Positions 43,787 to 52,191 of a stretch of 64,000 nt of DNA are shown piece after piece. The stretch's first letter is position 1. Each line of letters opens with the position of its first letter. Below the pieces are notes generated by a model, which had not been told where the DNA came from, did no database searches, and saw nothing but the letters and a program-made list of their open reading frames with translations. The position numbers and the translations under genes were made by a program. Source of the stretch: Rhodococcus sp. 4CII (GTDB lineage: Bacteria; Actinomycetota; Actinomycetes; Mycobacteriales; Mycobacteriaceae); the NCBI RefSeq assembly GCF_014256275.1, contig NZ_JACCFE010000002.1:2728001-2792000 (forward strand), in the 5' to 3' direction.

Positions 43787-43997
43787 ATCGCGCCCCTCCA
43801 ACGTTGACACTGTCCCGACCCTGCTGCAGGTCAGCGTACTCGTGAGTACGAACACCTATCGGAGAACGGAATGGTGATCCACCAGCGGAGCAGTAGCCAT
43901 CGGGAGCGGTTCTAGTCGCACTCGTCGATGATGTTTGACCGTTGATTTCCAAGCACCACGCCTTCGGCGTTGTGTGTCCGAGAGATTGGAATCAGCG

Positions 43998-44594
43998 ATG
44001 TACATCGGATATGCACGAGTATCCACCGATCAGCAAGACCTAACCGCACAGCAGCAGGCTCTGCTGGCACTCGGGGATTCACCGGAACGGATCTACGTCG
44101 ATCACGGCTTGACCGGAGCCAATCGCCAGCGGCCCGGCCTGCAGAACGCGCTTGCAGCCTGCCGGAACACCGACACCCTCGTGGTGACCAAGTTGGATCG
44201 CCTGGCTCGTTCGTTGCCGGATGCCCGGGACATCGTCGACGAGCTGACTGCTCGGCACGCGTGCCTGCAGATCGGGGCCGCGTTGCACGATCCCACCGAC
44301 CCGGTCGGCCGCCTGTTGTTCAACGTCCTGGCAATGGTCGCCGAGTTCGAAGGCGACCTGATTCGGGCACGAACGAGGGAGGGGATGCGGATCGCGAAGG
44401 CGAAAGGATACCTCAAGGGCAAGAAACCGAAGCTCAACCCACGGCAGGAAGGACACCTCGTCGAGCTGGACGCGTCAGGCGAGTACTCGACCGCCGAACT
44501 CGCCGATCTGTTCTCGGTTGGTCGGTCGACGGTGTACCGGGCGATCAAACGCGCCCGCCGACCTCGCGACGGCTCCTCGGAAGCCAGTGCCTAG
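43998..44594 (+). CDS. Serine recombinase (resolvase/invertase family)
   Basis: A 198-residue resolvase. The N-terminal catalytic domain begins MYIGYARVSTDQQ with nucleophile Ser9, followed by TKLDRLARSLPDARDI and EFEGDLIRARTREGM; the C-terminal helix-turn-helix is TAELADLFSVGRSTVYRAI. The start at 43998 is fixed by the family N-terminus. Its presence with IS701 and recombinase remnants to the right marks a former transposon or plasmid segment. A strong hairpin follows the stop. Confidence 0.93.
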   Translation: MYIGYARVSTDQQDLTAQQQALLALGDSPERIYVDHGLTGANRQRPGLQNALAACRNTDTLVVTKLDRLARSLPDARDIVDELTARHACLQIGAALHDPTDPVGRLLFNVLAMVAEFEGDLIRARTREGMRIAKAKGYLKGKKPKLNPRQEGHLVELDASGEYSTAELADLFSVGRSTVYRAIKRARRPRDGSSEASA

Positions 44595-44611
44595 CGATTC
44601 CCGCACAGTGG

Positions 44612-44648
44612 GAACGTCCGCCGGCCCCCGCCGCACCGGCGGACGTTC
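44612..44648 (+). terminator. Hairpin after the serine recombinase
   Basis: A 13-base perfect stem (GAACGTCCGCCGG with CCGGCGGACGTTC) around an 11-base loop, 18 bases beyond the stop codon. No T-run follows. Confidence 0.65.
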
Positions 44649-44730
44649 GCTATCGGACGTGCCGATTCCTTTCGCCTGCTTACACTGTTGTGATGAGCGC
44701 GCGCGCCGAGACCGATCCTGTCCGACTGGC

Positions 44731-44913
44731 ATGAGTTGGTTGATGCGTGAGGACCAGCGAATGGTGGAAAAACTTCTCCTGCAGGGCGTTATCACCCTCG
44801 CCGAGGCACGTCGGCTTCGGACACCATCTGCTCAGGATCCGTTTCTCCGGGACGCCGTCGACAACCTCCTGATGGATCTGTCCGGCTACCCCCGGGTGGT
44901 CAACACATGCTGA
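44731..44913 (+). CDS. Small protein coupled to a truncated recombinase
   Basis: A 60-residue frame (from MSWLMREDQRMVEKLL) that is mostly helical and charged. Its stop overlaps the ATG at 44907, which begins MLIGYARVS, another serine recombinase start. Small frames directly ahead of resolvase genes are common on actinobacterial plasmids. The start could also be 44743. Function unknown. Confidence 0.45.
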   Translation: MSWLMREDQRMVEKLLLQGVITLAEARRLRTPSAQDPFLRDAVDNLLMDLSGYPRVVNTC

Positions 44914-44945
44914 TCGGCTACGCACGCGTCTCAGCAAAGACCTCA
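44907..44945 (+). pseudogene. Serine recombinase, first codons only
   Basis: MLIGYARVSAK is the conserved N-terminus of a second resolvase; similarity ends after about 12 codons where an IS701-type remnant begins on the opposite strand. An insertion or deletion has removed the rest. Confidence 0.7.
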
Positions 44946-45212
44946 CCGGCGCGCTCGGCCGGCGTCCACCCGTTCCCGCGTTCCAGAGTGGGCCAAACCG
45001 GCGACGCACTCACGCACCCGGGACCTCGGCTCCGACCGCGCGAACCGGCGGGACACACGCTCGTGCAACGCTTCCAGCTCCGCAACAACCAAATCGACGT
45101 CCACCCAACAAGTATCAGCTACGTGCCAAGCAAGTGCCGTTGCAGTACTGGGCGGTTCGTTACCGTCCAGCATGCGAGGCCAGTCAATGGGGGAACCCGC
45201 ATCGTGAAACAC
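44933..45212 (-). pseudogene. IS701-family transposase, N-terminal remnant
   Basis: Minus-strand reading gives VAELEALHERVSRRFARSEP and RSRVRECVAGL, then after a frameshift near 44990 LERGNGWTPAERAGE, which in IS701 transposases is the same order (LxxLHERI, RFxRxEPR, ERKNGWxLAExAGE). The catalytic part is missing. It is joined directly to the truncated resolvase. Confidence 0.7.
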
Positions 45213-45268
45213 GGCGGCGCACTTTATAGAGAGTCACGAACGGCGACGTTCGGACGAGGCACGAGTTC

Positions 45269-45907
45269 TCACTCCGCCCACGCGTTCGATTCGATTATCT
45301 TCACGAAGTCGTCGCGGACGAACCCTGGAAGAAAGTGGCCCAGAACGTCGGCATTGACGGTCCCGAAGGTCGTGCCGGGCCGATCCTTGAATCCCTCTGT
45401 GAACGCGGCCAGAATTCGCCGCTTGAAATCAGGCCGAGGATGAGCATCGGTCACTGCATCGATCACACTCTGTTCGAGATCGTGATATCCGATCCCGAGC
45501 ACATCGGTCTCCACGCCGGCCGCCACCAGTGCCACCTCAGGCTCCATGAACTCGGGAATCCCAGGCGTGGTGTGGAGGGCGATCGAGGTCCACACCCGCC
45601 GCACGACGTCGTCGGGAAGACCCTGGGAGGCAAGGAATCGAGCAGCTTCGTCGGCCCCGTCGACCTCGAACCGCTGATCGGTGCGGCGGTACTGCTCCGT
45701 CAGGCCTAGATCATGAAACATCGCTCCCACATACAAGAGTTCCGGATCCGGAACGATCCCCCGTTGTTGCCCCTGCAACATACCGAACAGGTAAACGCGG
45801 CGGGAATGATCGAACAGCAGTGGCGGGGCGGCGTCGCGGACCAACTCGGTCGCCTCCGAGACAAGTTTTGTATCGGGAATCATTACTCCAGCAATGGTTT
45901 CGGTCAT
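45269..45907 (-). CDS. HD-domain protein, cyanamide-hydratase-like
   Basis: A 212-residue metal-dependent HD-fold enzyme. Metal ligands are His34 (FDHSRRVYLFG) and His65-Asp66 (GAMFHDLGL), with further His in IALHTTPGI and Asp downstream. The pattern HSxRVYLFG, then PELLYVGAMFHDLGL, then GADEAARFL is that of the Ddi2/cyanamide-hydratase-like HD group, not of nucleotide phosphohydrolases. AGGAG precedes the start at 45907. A paralogue lies 1.8 kb to the right. Hydration of a nitrile-like or similar small substrate is an inference from the subfamily. Confidence 0.85.
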   Translation of the reverse strand: MTETIAGVMIPDTKLVSEATELVRDAAPPLLFDHSRRVYLFGMLQGQQRGIVPDPELLYVGAMFHDLGLTEQYRRTDQRFEVDGADEAARFLASQGLPDDVVRRVWTSIALHTTPGIPEFMEPEVALVAAGVETDVLGIGYHDLEQSVIDAVTDAHPRPDFKRRILAAFTEGFKDRPGTTFGTVNADVLGHFLPGFVRDDFVKIIESNAWAE

Positions 45908-46171
45908 TGTTGCTCTCCTCACTCATCCGGCGGCACGGTTGCCCTGGTCCGTGAACTCAGAATGTCGCAACCCCAGCCTGCGCGCCACGTCCTTTCTGCC
46001 ACGCTGTCCTCAAATCCAGACAAGGACTGCGAAACCGAGTCACCGAATCGCGTCGCCGTACCCGCGTTCGTCAGCGTCATCCTGCTTGACGGCGCGGCTC
46101 GGGCTAACTTTCCGAACGAAGGAACTGCTACCTCAGGACCCCGAGACGGAGTCCGCAGGCGTGGGCATACG

Positions 46172-46522
46172 CTATGTCGGCGAGTGCGAGTATCCGTTCC
46201 CGGACAACAGTTTACGAGGCTCTCTGCGCGACGCGATGCCCAGCTTGGAATATACGTTGTGCCGGAGCCACTCGACAGCGCGGGAACTGACGAACAACAG
46301 GCCACCGATCTCAGGGTTGCGATGTGAGCTTCCTGGGCCGTGAGCTCGACAACGTTCTCGATCGTACGCGTGCGCGCCTTCTCTCCGGTAGCCAGAAGCC
46401 CAGCAACGCTGATTTTCCGATCCCGGGGCCCCGCGCAACACGAGCGTGCCGCTGCGCCCCGATCGTGTCTCGCGGAGCAGCCGATCCGGCGTCCGGCACT
46501 CGGACGTCCTGCCCAACAACAT
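46172..46522 (-). pseudogene. LuxR-family (large ATPase) regulator, ends only
   Basis: The N-terminus MLLGRTSECRTPDRLLRETR and GTLVLRGAPG matches the start of LAL-type regulators (LLGRxxE...LLVLRGEPGIGKT), and the C-terminus NPEIGGLLFVSSRAVEWLRH with VYSKLGIASRRE is the LuxR helix-turn-helix. Roughly 800 central residues are deleted, and ELTAQEAHIA lies in another frame. A remnant of an internal deletion. Confidence 0.75.
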
Positions 46523-46541
46523 CAGCTCACCGAACCAATGC

Positions 46542-46979
46542 TTACGGCGCAACCGGGTAGTGGCTGGTGATCGCGACTCGGTTCCAGGCGTTCATCACGG
46601 TCGCGAGCCAGCTGACCGCGGACACCTGTGCGTCGTTGAGGGAGCCGTCATCCCAGGTTCGCCGTTCCGGAACGGCGAGGGAGGTGACCTGTTCGGCGAG
46701 AGCGAGCGCCGCGCGCTCCTGATCGGTGAAGTACTGCGACTCCCACCACGCCGCGAGGACCGCGAGTCGATCCGCAGTCTCTCCCTTGGCAAGAGAGTCG
46801 CGGGTGTGCAGACGAAGGCAGAACGCGCAGCCGTTGAGTTGAGAGACGCGGATCTTCACCAATTCCACGAGGAGCGGGTCCACTCCCGCCGCGTCCAGGG
46901 CGGCCCTCACCTCGGTGTCCAGCTTCATCAGACTCTGGTACACGGACGGGTGCTGCTTACCGAGATTTACGCTGGTCAT
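46542..46979 (-). CDS. AhpD/carboxymuconolactone-decarboxylase-like protein
   Basis: A 145-residue helical protein with the AhpD active site NGCAFCLRLHTRDS: Cys51, Cys54 and His58. The family reduces hydroperoxides via an exposed disulphide. Between the two HD genes and near the DJ-1/AraC regulator, it is probably part of the same stress or detoxification set. Starts MTSVNLGKQHP, with a short gap to the next gene. Its partner could be an unlinked peroxiredoxin; this is inferred. Confidence 0.9.
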   Translation of the reverse strand: MTSVNLGKQHPSVYQSLMKLDTEVRAALDAAGVDPLLVELVKIRVSQLNGCAFCLRLHTRDSLAKGETADRLAVLAAWWESQYFTDQERAALALAEQVTSLAVPERRTWDDGSLNDAQVSAVSWLATVMNAWNRVAITSHYPVAP

Positions 46980-47091
46980 TGTCTTCTTTCCGAGCAGATG
47001 GGCCGATCGCCGGGGACGGGGCCGATGGTTGTAGACGGGATCGAATGGTGACGGGATGCCTTATGTAGTCCAGGCGGACCCCGTGATGCGA

Positions 47092-47700
47092 TCAATCATG
47101 CTCGTGCGGCGGAAGCCGGGAAACGAAGTGCTCGAGTACGTCGGCGTTGACGGTGCCGTAGGTCGTGTCCGGCCGGTGGCTGAGCCCGTCGACAAAGGCT
47201 TGCGGAAACCCGTTCTTGAAGTCGCCTCGCGGATGGGCAGCGGTGATTTCCTCCACCTGGTCCGCGGACAGTCGGTCCAGCCCCAGCCCGACCACGTCGG
47301 TGAGGACACCGAAGTTGGTGGCGGCGACTTCGTCCCCCATCCGGCCGGGAATCCCGGGCGTGGTGTGAAGCGCGATGGCCGTCCAGACCACCTCGGCGGC
47401 GGCGTCGGAGAAACCGCGATCGAGCAGGAACTTACGAGCATGATCTGCTCCATCGAGCTCGAACCGCTGCTCGACGGCCGAGTAGGGAGTGAGGAGGCCG
47501 GAATCGTGGAAGAGCGCAGAGACGTAGAGCAGCTCGGGGTCGGGCTGCAGGCCGAGTTCGCGAGCCTGGAGCATGCTGAAGAGGAAGACGCGCCGCGAAT
47601 GATGGAACAGCAGGGGGTTCGTCGTTTCCCGGATGACGTGAGTGGCTTCGGTTGCCACCTCGGTCTCAGGTATCTCTACTCCTGCAATGATCTCGGTCAT
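47092..47700 (-). CDS. HD-domain protein, cyanamide-hydratase-like (paralogue)
   Basis: A 202-residue HD-fold protein with the same layout as the gene at 45269-45907: HHSRRVFLFS (His33/His34), SALFHDSGL (His65, Asp66), IALHTTPGI, and the same C-terminal TTYGTVNADVLEHF. Identity by eye is roughly half. The two probably arose by local duplication, with the AhpD gene and a LuxR remnant between them. It is divergent from the DJ-1/AraC regulator 132 bases away. The substrate is unknown. Confidence 0.85.
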   Translation of the reverse strand: MTEIIAGVEIPETEVATEATHVIRETTNPLLFHHSRRVFLFSMLQARELGLQPDPELLYVSALFHDSGLLTPYSAVEQRFELDGADHARKFLLDRGFSDAAAEVVWTAIALHTTPGIPGRMGDEVAATNFGVLTDVVGLGLDRLSADQVEEITAAHPRGDFKNGFPQAFVDGLSHRPDTTYGTVNADVLEHFVSRLPPHEHD

Positions 47701-47832
47701 GGCCCTGCACTTTCGGGTTTCGATGTTGTAGAACGGACGGTGTGTCCGTTCCTCCACGGTGCCGTGTATCGCGCGTTCACCGCTGCCTCGGTCCGGCCAT
47801 GAGTCACCCGAATCCGGACAGGAGGTGAGCGC

Positions 47833-48813
47833 GTGCACACGAGCCCCCATCCGCATCGGGTCGCGATCCTGGTCTATGACGGGGTGAAGCTGCTCGACGT
47901 CGCAGGCCCCGCCGAGGTGTTCGCGGAGGCCAATCGGTGCGGCGCCGACTACCAGATTGTGCTGTTGTCGCCGACGGGTGCCGATGTTGCATCGTCTATC
48001 GGAATCACACTTTCCGTTGGCGGCGACGCAAAATCGGAGCTGGCCCCCGACACCTTCCTCGTAGCCGGCGGCGACATCTACCCGCGAACCGCCATCGCTC
48101 GTGACCTCGTCGAGGCCACGGGCGCGCTGGCGACGCGAGCTGCTCGGGTCGGCTCCATTTGCACAGGGGCATTCATCCTCGGCGCGGCCGGTCTCCTGGA
48201 GGGCAAGCGCGCGACCACGCACTGGAAAGTCGCACACGAGCTTGCCGCCCGGCACCCGACCACCCACGTCGAACCCGACTCGATTTATGTTCGCGACGGC
48301 ACGACGTACACGTCCGCGGGCGTGAGCGCCGGCCTCGACCTCGCGCTGGCGCTGGTCGAGGAGGACCATGGCCCCGATCTTACGCGCGACGTCGCCCGAC
48401 GCCTGGTGGTCTACTTGCAGCGCGCGGGCGGACAATCACAATTCTCGGCTCCACTCCAAGGGCCACCTCCGCGAACACCAGCCCTTCGCCGAATTGTGGA
48501 TCTGGTGACGGCGGACCCCGCCGGGAACCACTCCCTCACCGAACTCGCCAGGCACCTCAACGTGAGCCCTCGACATCTCACGCGACTCTTTCGCACCGAG
48601 TTGTCCACCACACCTGCCCGGTATGTCGAGCTGGTCCGATTCGACTTGGCGAAGGCGATGCTCGACCAGGGACACAATGCAACGCAGGCAGCATCACTCG
48701 CCGGATTCCCCAGCTACGAGAGCCTACGTAGAGTCTTCGTGCGGGAGTTGTCGATGTCGCCGGCCGCCTACCAACGCCGCTTCGGCACCGCGCGCCGCGT
48801 CGACGCCGGGTAG
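47833..48813 (+). CDS. GlxA-family regulator (DJ-1/PfpI domain plus AraC domain)
   Basis: A 326-residue transcription factor. Residues about 10-195 form a DJ-1/PfpI domain (VAILVYDGVKLLDVAGPAEVF; VGSICTGAFILGAAGLLEG with a Cys at the nucleophile-elbow position), and residues 220-320 an AraC helix-turn-helix pair (LARHLNVSPRHLTRLFRTEL). The GTG at 47833 has a GGAGG eight bases upstream. It faces the HD gene and probably controls it. GlxA proteins bind small metabolites; the ligand is unknown. Confidence 0.9.
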   Translation: MHTSPHPHRVAILVYDGVKLLDVAGPAEVFAEANRCGADYQIVLLSPTGADVASSIGITLSVGGDAKSELAPDTFLVAGGDIYPRTAIARDLVEATGALATRAARVGSICTGAFILGAAGLLEGKRATTHWKVAHELAARHPTTHVEPDSIYVRDGTTYTSAGVSAGLDLALALVEEDHGPDLTRDVARRLVVYLQRAGGQSQFSAPLQGPPPRTPALRRIVDLVTADPAGNHSLTELARHLNVSPRHLTRLFRTELSTTPARYVELVRFDLAKAMLDQGHNATQAASLAGFPSYESLRRVFVRELSMSPAAYQRRFGTARRVDAG

Positions 48814-48851
48814 GCCGCGCTTTCGACGACCTCACCTCTCCGGTGTTTCGA

Positions 48852-50237
48852 TCAGCTCGCTGCGCGGCGCTGAGTTCGCACGCGCCGTTCGAGGGCTAGC
48901 ACGCAGAGGCCCGCGGCGACGAGGATGATTGCCAACGCGAAGAAGACCTCGCGAGGCGAAATACCCGCGCCCAGCGCGGAACCGACGATCAGGGGGGCGG
49001 CGATTCCGCCGAGTCGGCCGATTCCGAGTGCCCACCCCACTCCGGTCGGGCGCATGTCGGTCGGATACAGAACAGCCGCCAAGGCGATCACGCTCATCTG
49101 GCCTCCGGTAACGCAAGTCCCCGTGAGGAAGGCGGAAACCAGGAGCACACCCGTGCCGGCGCCGCCGAGCACCCATCCGAGCAAGGCCACGAATACGGCA
49201 CCGACAAGATAGACCACCCCGAGGGTGCGAAATGGGCTGGTTCGGTCCATCGCAGGGCCGATGAGGACAGCGGCCGCGATGCCACCAACCGTCGTGAGAA
49301 CGGTGGTTGCGATGACGACACGTGACGATTCGCCCAGGGAGCCAACGATTGTCGGAAGCCAGCTCTGGATGGCATAGAACGCTGCCAGGTTTGCACCGAA
49401 TGCAAGCCAAAGCAGAAGGGTGTTCAGCAACCACCGGCCTCGTACGAGGTCGAGAACAGCCGAGACCTTCTCCTTCGAGGTTGCCTCGGGGTGACTGAGG
49501 CCTGGCGCATCTGTCAGGACGATGGCATCGGAGGGCAGGTTGGGATCGAGGCGGCGCAACGTGGCGTGGGCGCGGTCGCCGGCACCGCGTTGGAGCAGGT
49601 ATCGGGGGGATTCCGGGAAGTAGCGCAGCAGGAACATCAACAGCACCACAGGTACGGCGCCCCCGACGACGAACATCGCGCGCCACCCCCACAGCGGGAT
49701 GACCAGTCCGGAGACGACACCGGCTGCGACGAATCCGAAGGCGTACCAGCAGTAGATGAACATCACGAAGGATGAGCGGCGCCGCGCCGGTGCGAACTCA
49801 CTGACCAGACCGACGAGGCTGGGAATGGCGGCGCCGAGCCCAGCTCCGGTGAGGAATCGCAGTGCGATCAGCTGAAGCGGTGATTCTGCGATCGCGCACA
49901 GGAGGGTCAAGATTCCGAATGTCGCGGTGCAGACGATGACCGCGCGTCGCTGCCCGGATCGCTGGGCCAGCGGCGCAAGGCACAGGTATCCGACCATCAG
50001 GCCGACGATGGCCGCGGAAAAGATTGGCCCCAGGGAGGAAACAGGTAGACCCCACTCGCGTGCGATCGCAGGGGCGACAAAACTGATTGCCTGAGTGTCG
50101 AAGCCATCGAGGAACATGACCGCGCCGGCGAGCGCGAGCAGAAGGTAGTGGAAGCGGCCCACGGGCCGCCCGTCGATGAGTTCACCGACGCTTGTCTCGG
50201 TGACGGATGTGTGCGAACTCGAGAGTTCAGAGGCCAT
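48852..50237 (-). CDS. MFS aromatic-acid:H+ symporter (AAHS family)
   Basis: A 461-residue, 12-helix importer. The family signature FLDGFDTQAISFVAPAI is in helix 1 and the loop-2/3 motif LAPLAQRSGQRRAVI follows, as in benzoate, 4-hydroxybenzoate and protocatechuate carriers (PcaK/BenK). The ATG at 50237 is preferred; a GTG at 50249 is also in frame. It shares a divergent control region, with two TetR-type operators, with DoxX and is one of four genes carrying the same operator. Uptake of the nitroaromatic acid is inferred from the cluster. Confidence 0.88.
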   Translation of the reverse strand: MASELSSSHTSVTETSVGELIDGRPVGRFHYLLLALAGAVMFLDGFDTQAISFVAPAIAREWGLPVSSLGPIFSAAIVGLMVGYLCLAPLAQRSGQRRAVIVCTATFGILTLLCAIAESPLQLIALRFLTGAGLGAAIPSLVGLVSEFAPARRRSSFVMFIYCWYAFGFVAAGVVSGLVIPLWGWRAMFVVGGAVPVVLLMFLLRYFPESPRYLLQRGAGDRAHATLRRLDPNLPSDAIVLTDAPGLSHPEATSKEKVSAVLDLVRGRWLLNTLLLWLAFGANLAAFYAIQSWLPTIVGSLGESSRVVIATTVLTTVGGIAAAVLIGPAMDRTSPFRTLGVVYLVGAVFVALLGWVLGGAGTGVLLVSAFLTGTCVTGGQMSVIALAAVLYPTDMRPTGVGWALGIGRLGGIAAPLIVGSALGAGISPREVFFALAIILVAAGLCVLALERRVRTQRRAAS

Positions 50238-50362
50238 GTGCGACTTCACTTTCGCTCAGATGCGAGTTGATGGGTCTTCGGGCCGGTCTTCGCCACGCGT
50301 CGCGAAGCCTGCAGGGAGGTCCGTGCATCGAAGCCGGTGATGAAGACCATAGAAGTGCATTT

Positions 50363-50385
50363 CGTTACAGTCAATAGCTGTAATC
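50363..50385. promoter_or_regulatory. TetR operator copy 1 (transporter side)
   Basis: A 23-bp site beginning CGTTACAGTCAA and ending GCTGTAATC. It shares the CGTTAC arm and GTAA(T/C) arm with the sites at 50459, 52767 and 53047. It lies 126 bases upstream of the transporter start. Confidence 0.7.
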
Positions 50386-50458
50386 TAAAGGGATGCCTGC
50401 GCCGTGTTTCGACATCGCTCGAACAGGTATCCGGTGCCGATCCGAGCCAATTCGATTA

Positions 50459-50481
50459 CGTTACGCATGTTGACTGTAATG
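50459..50481. promoter_or_regulatory. TetR operator copy 2 (DoxX side)
   Basis: The 23-bp site, in the inverted orientation, reads CATTACAGTCAACATG...CGTAACG; only two positions differ from the site at 52767. It lies about 170 bases before the small coupled frame and DoxX. Confidence 0.75.
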
Positions 50482-50648
50482 TAATTGCGTCGTACGGTTC
50501 GACTGCCGGCGTGCCAGAAATCGTCCGGCGAAGTGCGCCGTCCCACTCGAGTGGCGCACACACCAGCCTCCGGACCGGACGGGCGCGTAATCCGATCACG
50601 TGCCCGCGACGCCGCGGCTGATCTACCCAACACCTTCAAAGGAGAACA

Positions 50649-50771
50649 ATGAGCACAAACGGTTCAGCCGCAGAGGCGGCGCTCGGGCAACACTGTTTCT
50701 CGCTGACATGGACGGCCGGCTCACCCGAAAGACACTTCACCAGTGCGGTTTCCGGACGGCGACGGGGATGA
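50649..50771 (+). CDS. Small 40-residue protein coupled to DoxX
   Basis: A frame of 40 codons beginning MSTNGSAAEAALGQHCFSL and ending GRRRG. GGAG lies seven bases upstream of the ATG in AAAGGAGAACA, the best ribosome binding site in this stretch, and the stop codon overlaps the DoxX start (ATGA). DoxX itself has no good site, so this small frame probably serves to deliver ribosomes to it. No homologue is recognised; it may be a leader peptide or the edge of a longer lost gene. Confidence 0.45.
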   Translation: MSTNGSAAEAALGQHCFSLTWTAGSPERHFTSAVSGRRRG

Positions 50772-51280
50772 GTGCATTCGATTTCGCCATGTTGCTGCTA
50801 CGCGTCGGCCTCGGGCTCACGATGGCCGCTCACGGGTATCACAAGATATTTCTCGCCGGCCGGCTTTCAGGCAATGCCAAGTGGTTCGAAAGCTTGGGCA
50901 TGCGCCCGGGCCACCTGCATGCACGGGTGGCCGCCGGGACCGAGATCGCCGCAGGCCTTGCGCTGGTGGTGGGACTATTCACCTCCGTCGCGGCGGCAGC
51001 GTTTGTGGCGCTGATGCTGGTGGCTGCGTGGACTGTGCACCGCACGAAGGGCTTTTACGTGATGACGTCGGGGTGGGAATACACCTTCGTCATTGCCACA
51101 ACGGCCGTGTGCGTTGCCATGCTCGGTGCAGGACAGATCAGCATCGATCAGATGCTTTTCGGCGCCAACCCGGCCGACGGGTGGGCCGGCCTCGTCCTTG
51201 CGGCAGGGGTCGGAATCCTCGCCGGCGTCACCCAGCTTCTCCTGTTCTATCGACCGTCGAAGATCGAGACAGTGGCGTAA
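50768..51280 (+). CDS. DoxX-family integral membrane protein
   Basis: A 170-residue protein with four hydrophobic helices (AMLLLRVGLGLTMAAHGYHKI, AAGLALVVGLFTSVAAAAF, FVIATTAVCVAMLGA, VLAAGVGILAGVTQLLLF). DoxX proteins are often found with oxidoreductases or aromatic catabolic genes, but the role is not firmly known. The start at 50768 overlaps the stop of a small upstream frame. A strong terminator follows at 51301-51329. The shared operator places it in the TetR regulon of the cluster. Confidence 0.85.
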   Translation: MSAFDFAMLLLRVGLGLTMAAHGYHKIFLAGRLSGNAKWFESLGMRPGHLHARVAAGTEIAAGLALVVGLFTSVAAAAFVALMLVAAWTVHRTKGFYVMTSGWEYTFVIATTAVCVAMLGAGQISIDQMLFGANPADGWAGLVLAAGVGILAGVTQLLLFYRPSKIETVA

Positions 51281-51300
51281 AGCGCTCCCGGAAGACAGCC

Positions 51301-51329
51301 TCAGCCCCCGCGCACCCTGCGGGGGCTGA
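51301..51329. terminator. Bidirectional hairpin between DoxX and nitroreductase
   Basis: A perfect 11-base stem, TCAGCCCCCGC with GCGGGGGCTGA, and a 7-base loop between converging genes; it could terminate both. Confidence 0.75.
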
Positions 51330-51418
51330 AGCCGTCCGAACGGAGAACGGCCCGCATCGGACTTCGAATCCGAGGCGGGCGTCCCACGTGTGCGTTGCTA
51401 CGCGCCGACAGCGAAATC

Positions 51419-52168
51419 CTATGGGGCGTCGCCGTAGAACGTCGCGAAGGACGCGACAGCCTCACGGGTGGTGCTGTGTTCGTTCAGTCGATGCTTGCGG
51501 TCTGCGTACCCCAGCGCAAGCCCGCACACGATCAGCTGATCCTCGGGGATATCGAGGCGGTCGCGCAGAACCGGGTGGAAGTCGATGAATGCCGCCTGAG
51601 GGCAGGTGTCGAGTCCCGCACCGCGGGCGGCGAGCATCAGGGCTTGCAGGAACAGGCCCGCGTCCACGAGAGCACCGTCGAGTGGATGCCGACTGACCGT
51701 GAGAATGATGCCGACGGGAGCACCGAAGAAGTCGTAGTTGCGCCGATGGTGTGCCAGTCTGGCCGCAGAGTCCGACGCCGCGATGCCCAAGGCATTGCCG
51801 TACAGACCCTCACCGAATCTACGACGACGAGTGCGAAACGGCTCCGCCCATTCGTCCGGCTTGGGTTGGTAGTTGTACTCCCGCACACTCACACGCCCCT
51901 CGGAGTCGTGCGCAGCGAGTAGCGCGGATGTCAGGCGCGTCTTCACCGAACCGGTCACGACATGGACCTGCCACGGCTGACAATTGGAATTGCTGGCAGA
52001 TCGCGCTGCCAATGCGAGTAGGCGTTCGACGTCGTGGCGCGGTACCGGCGTCGGAAGGAAGGCACGAACACTTCGCCTGCTCAGCAGCGCCTGCTCGACG
52101 GTCATGTCTTCATTCACCCGGTGTACCGCCCGAGACGCTTCCGGCGCGGTGGTGGTCACATCATTCAT
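51419..52168 (-). CDS. pnbA: Nitroreductase family protein, probable PnbA-type
   Basis: A 249-residue FMN-dependent nitroreductase. The FMN contact SRRSVRAFLPTPVP and the segment SASNSNCQPWQVHVV are typical, as is GAGLDTCPQAAF (residues about 185-197) for the second flavin loop. Family members such as PnbA reduce 4-nitrobenzoate to 4-hydroxylaminobenzoate with NAD(P)H. Directly upstream in the same operon, 23 bases away, is a DUF4863/PnbB-type lyase gene, the specific partner of that reaction, which favours this role. PnbA substrate specificity itself cannot be read from the sequence. Confidence 0.85.
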   Translation of the reverse strand: MNDVTTTAPEASRAVHRVNEDMTVEQALLSRRSVRAFLPTPVPRHDVERLLALAARSASNSNCQPWQVHVVTGSVKTRLTSALLAAHDSEGRVSVREYNYQPKPDEWAEPFRTRRRRFGEGLYGNALGIAASDSAARLAHHRRNYDFFGAPVGIILTVSRHPLDGALVDAGLFLQALMLAARGAGLDTCPQAAFIDFHPVLRDRLDIPEDQLIVCGLALGYADRKHRLNEHSTTREAVASFATFYGDAP

Positions 52169-52191
52169 GGAGCATGCGCCTCTTTCCTCGA

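Noticed and set aside
43935..43997. A longer N-terminus for the serine recombinase.
   Set aside because: The catalytic domain begins at MYIGYARVS; residues before it have no similarity.
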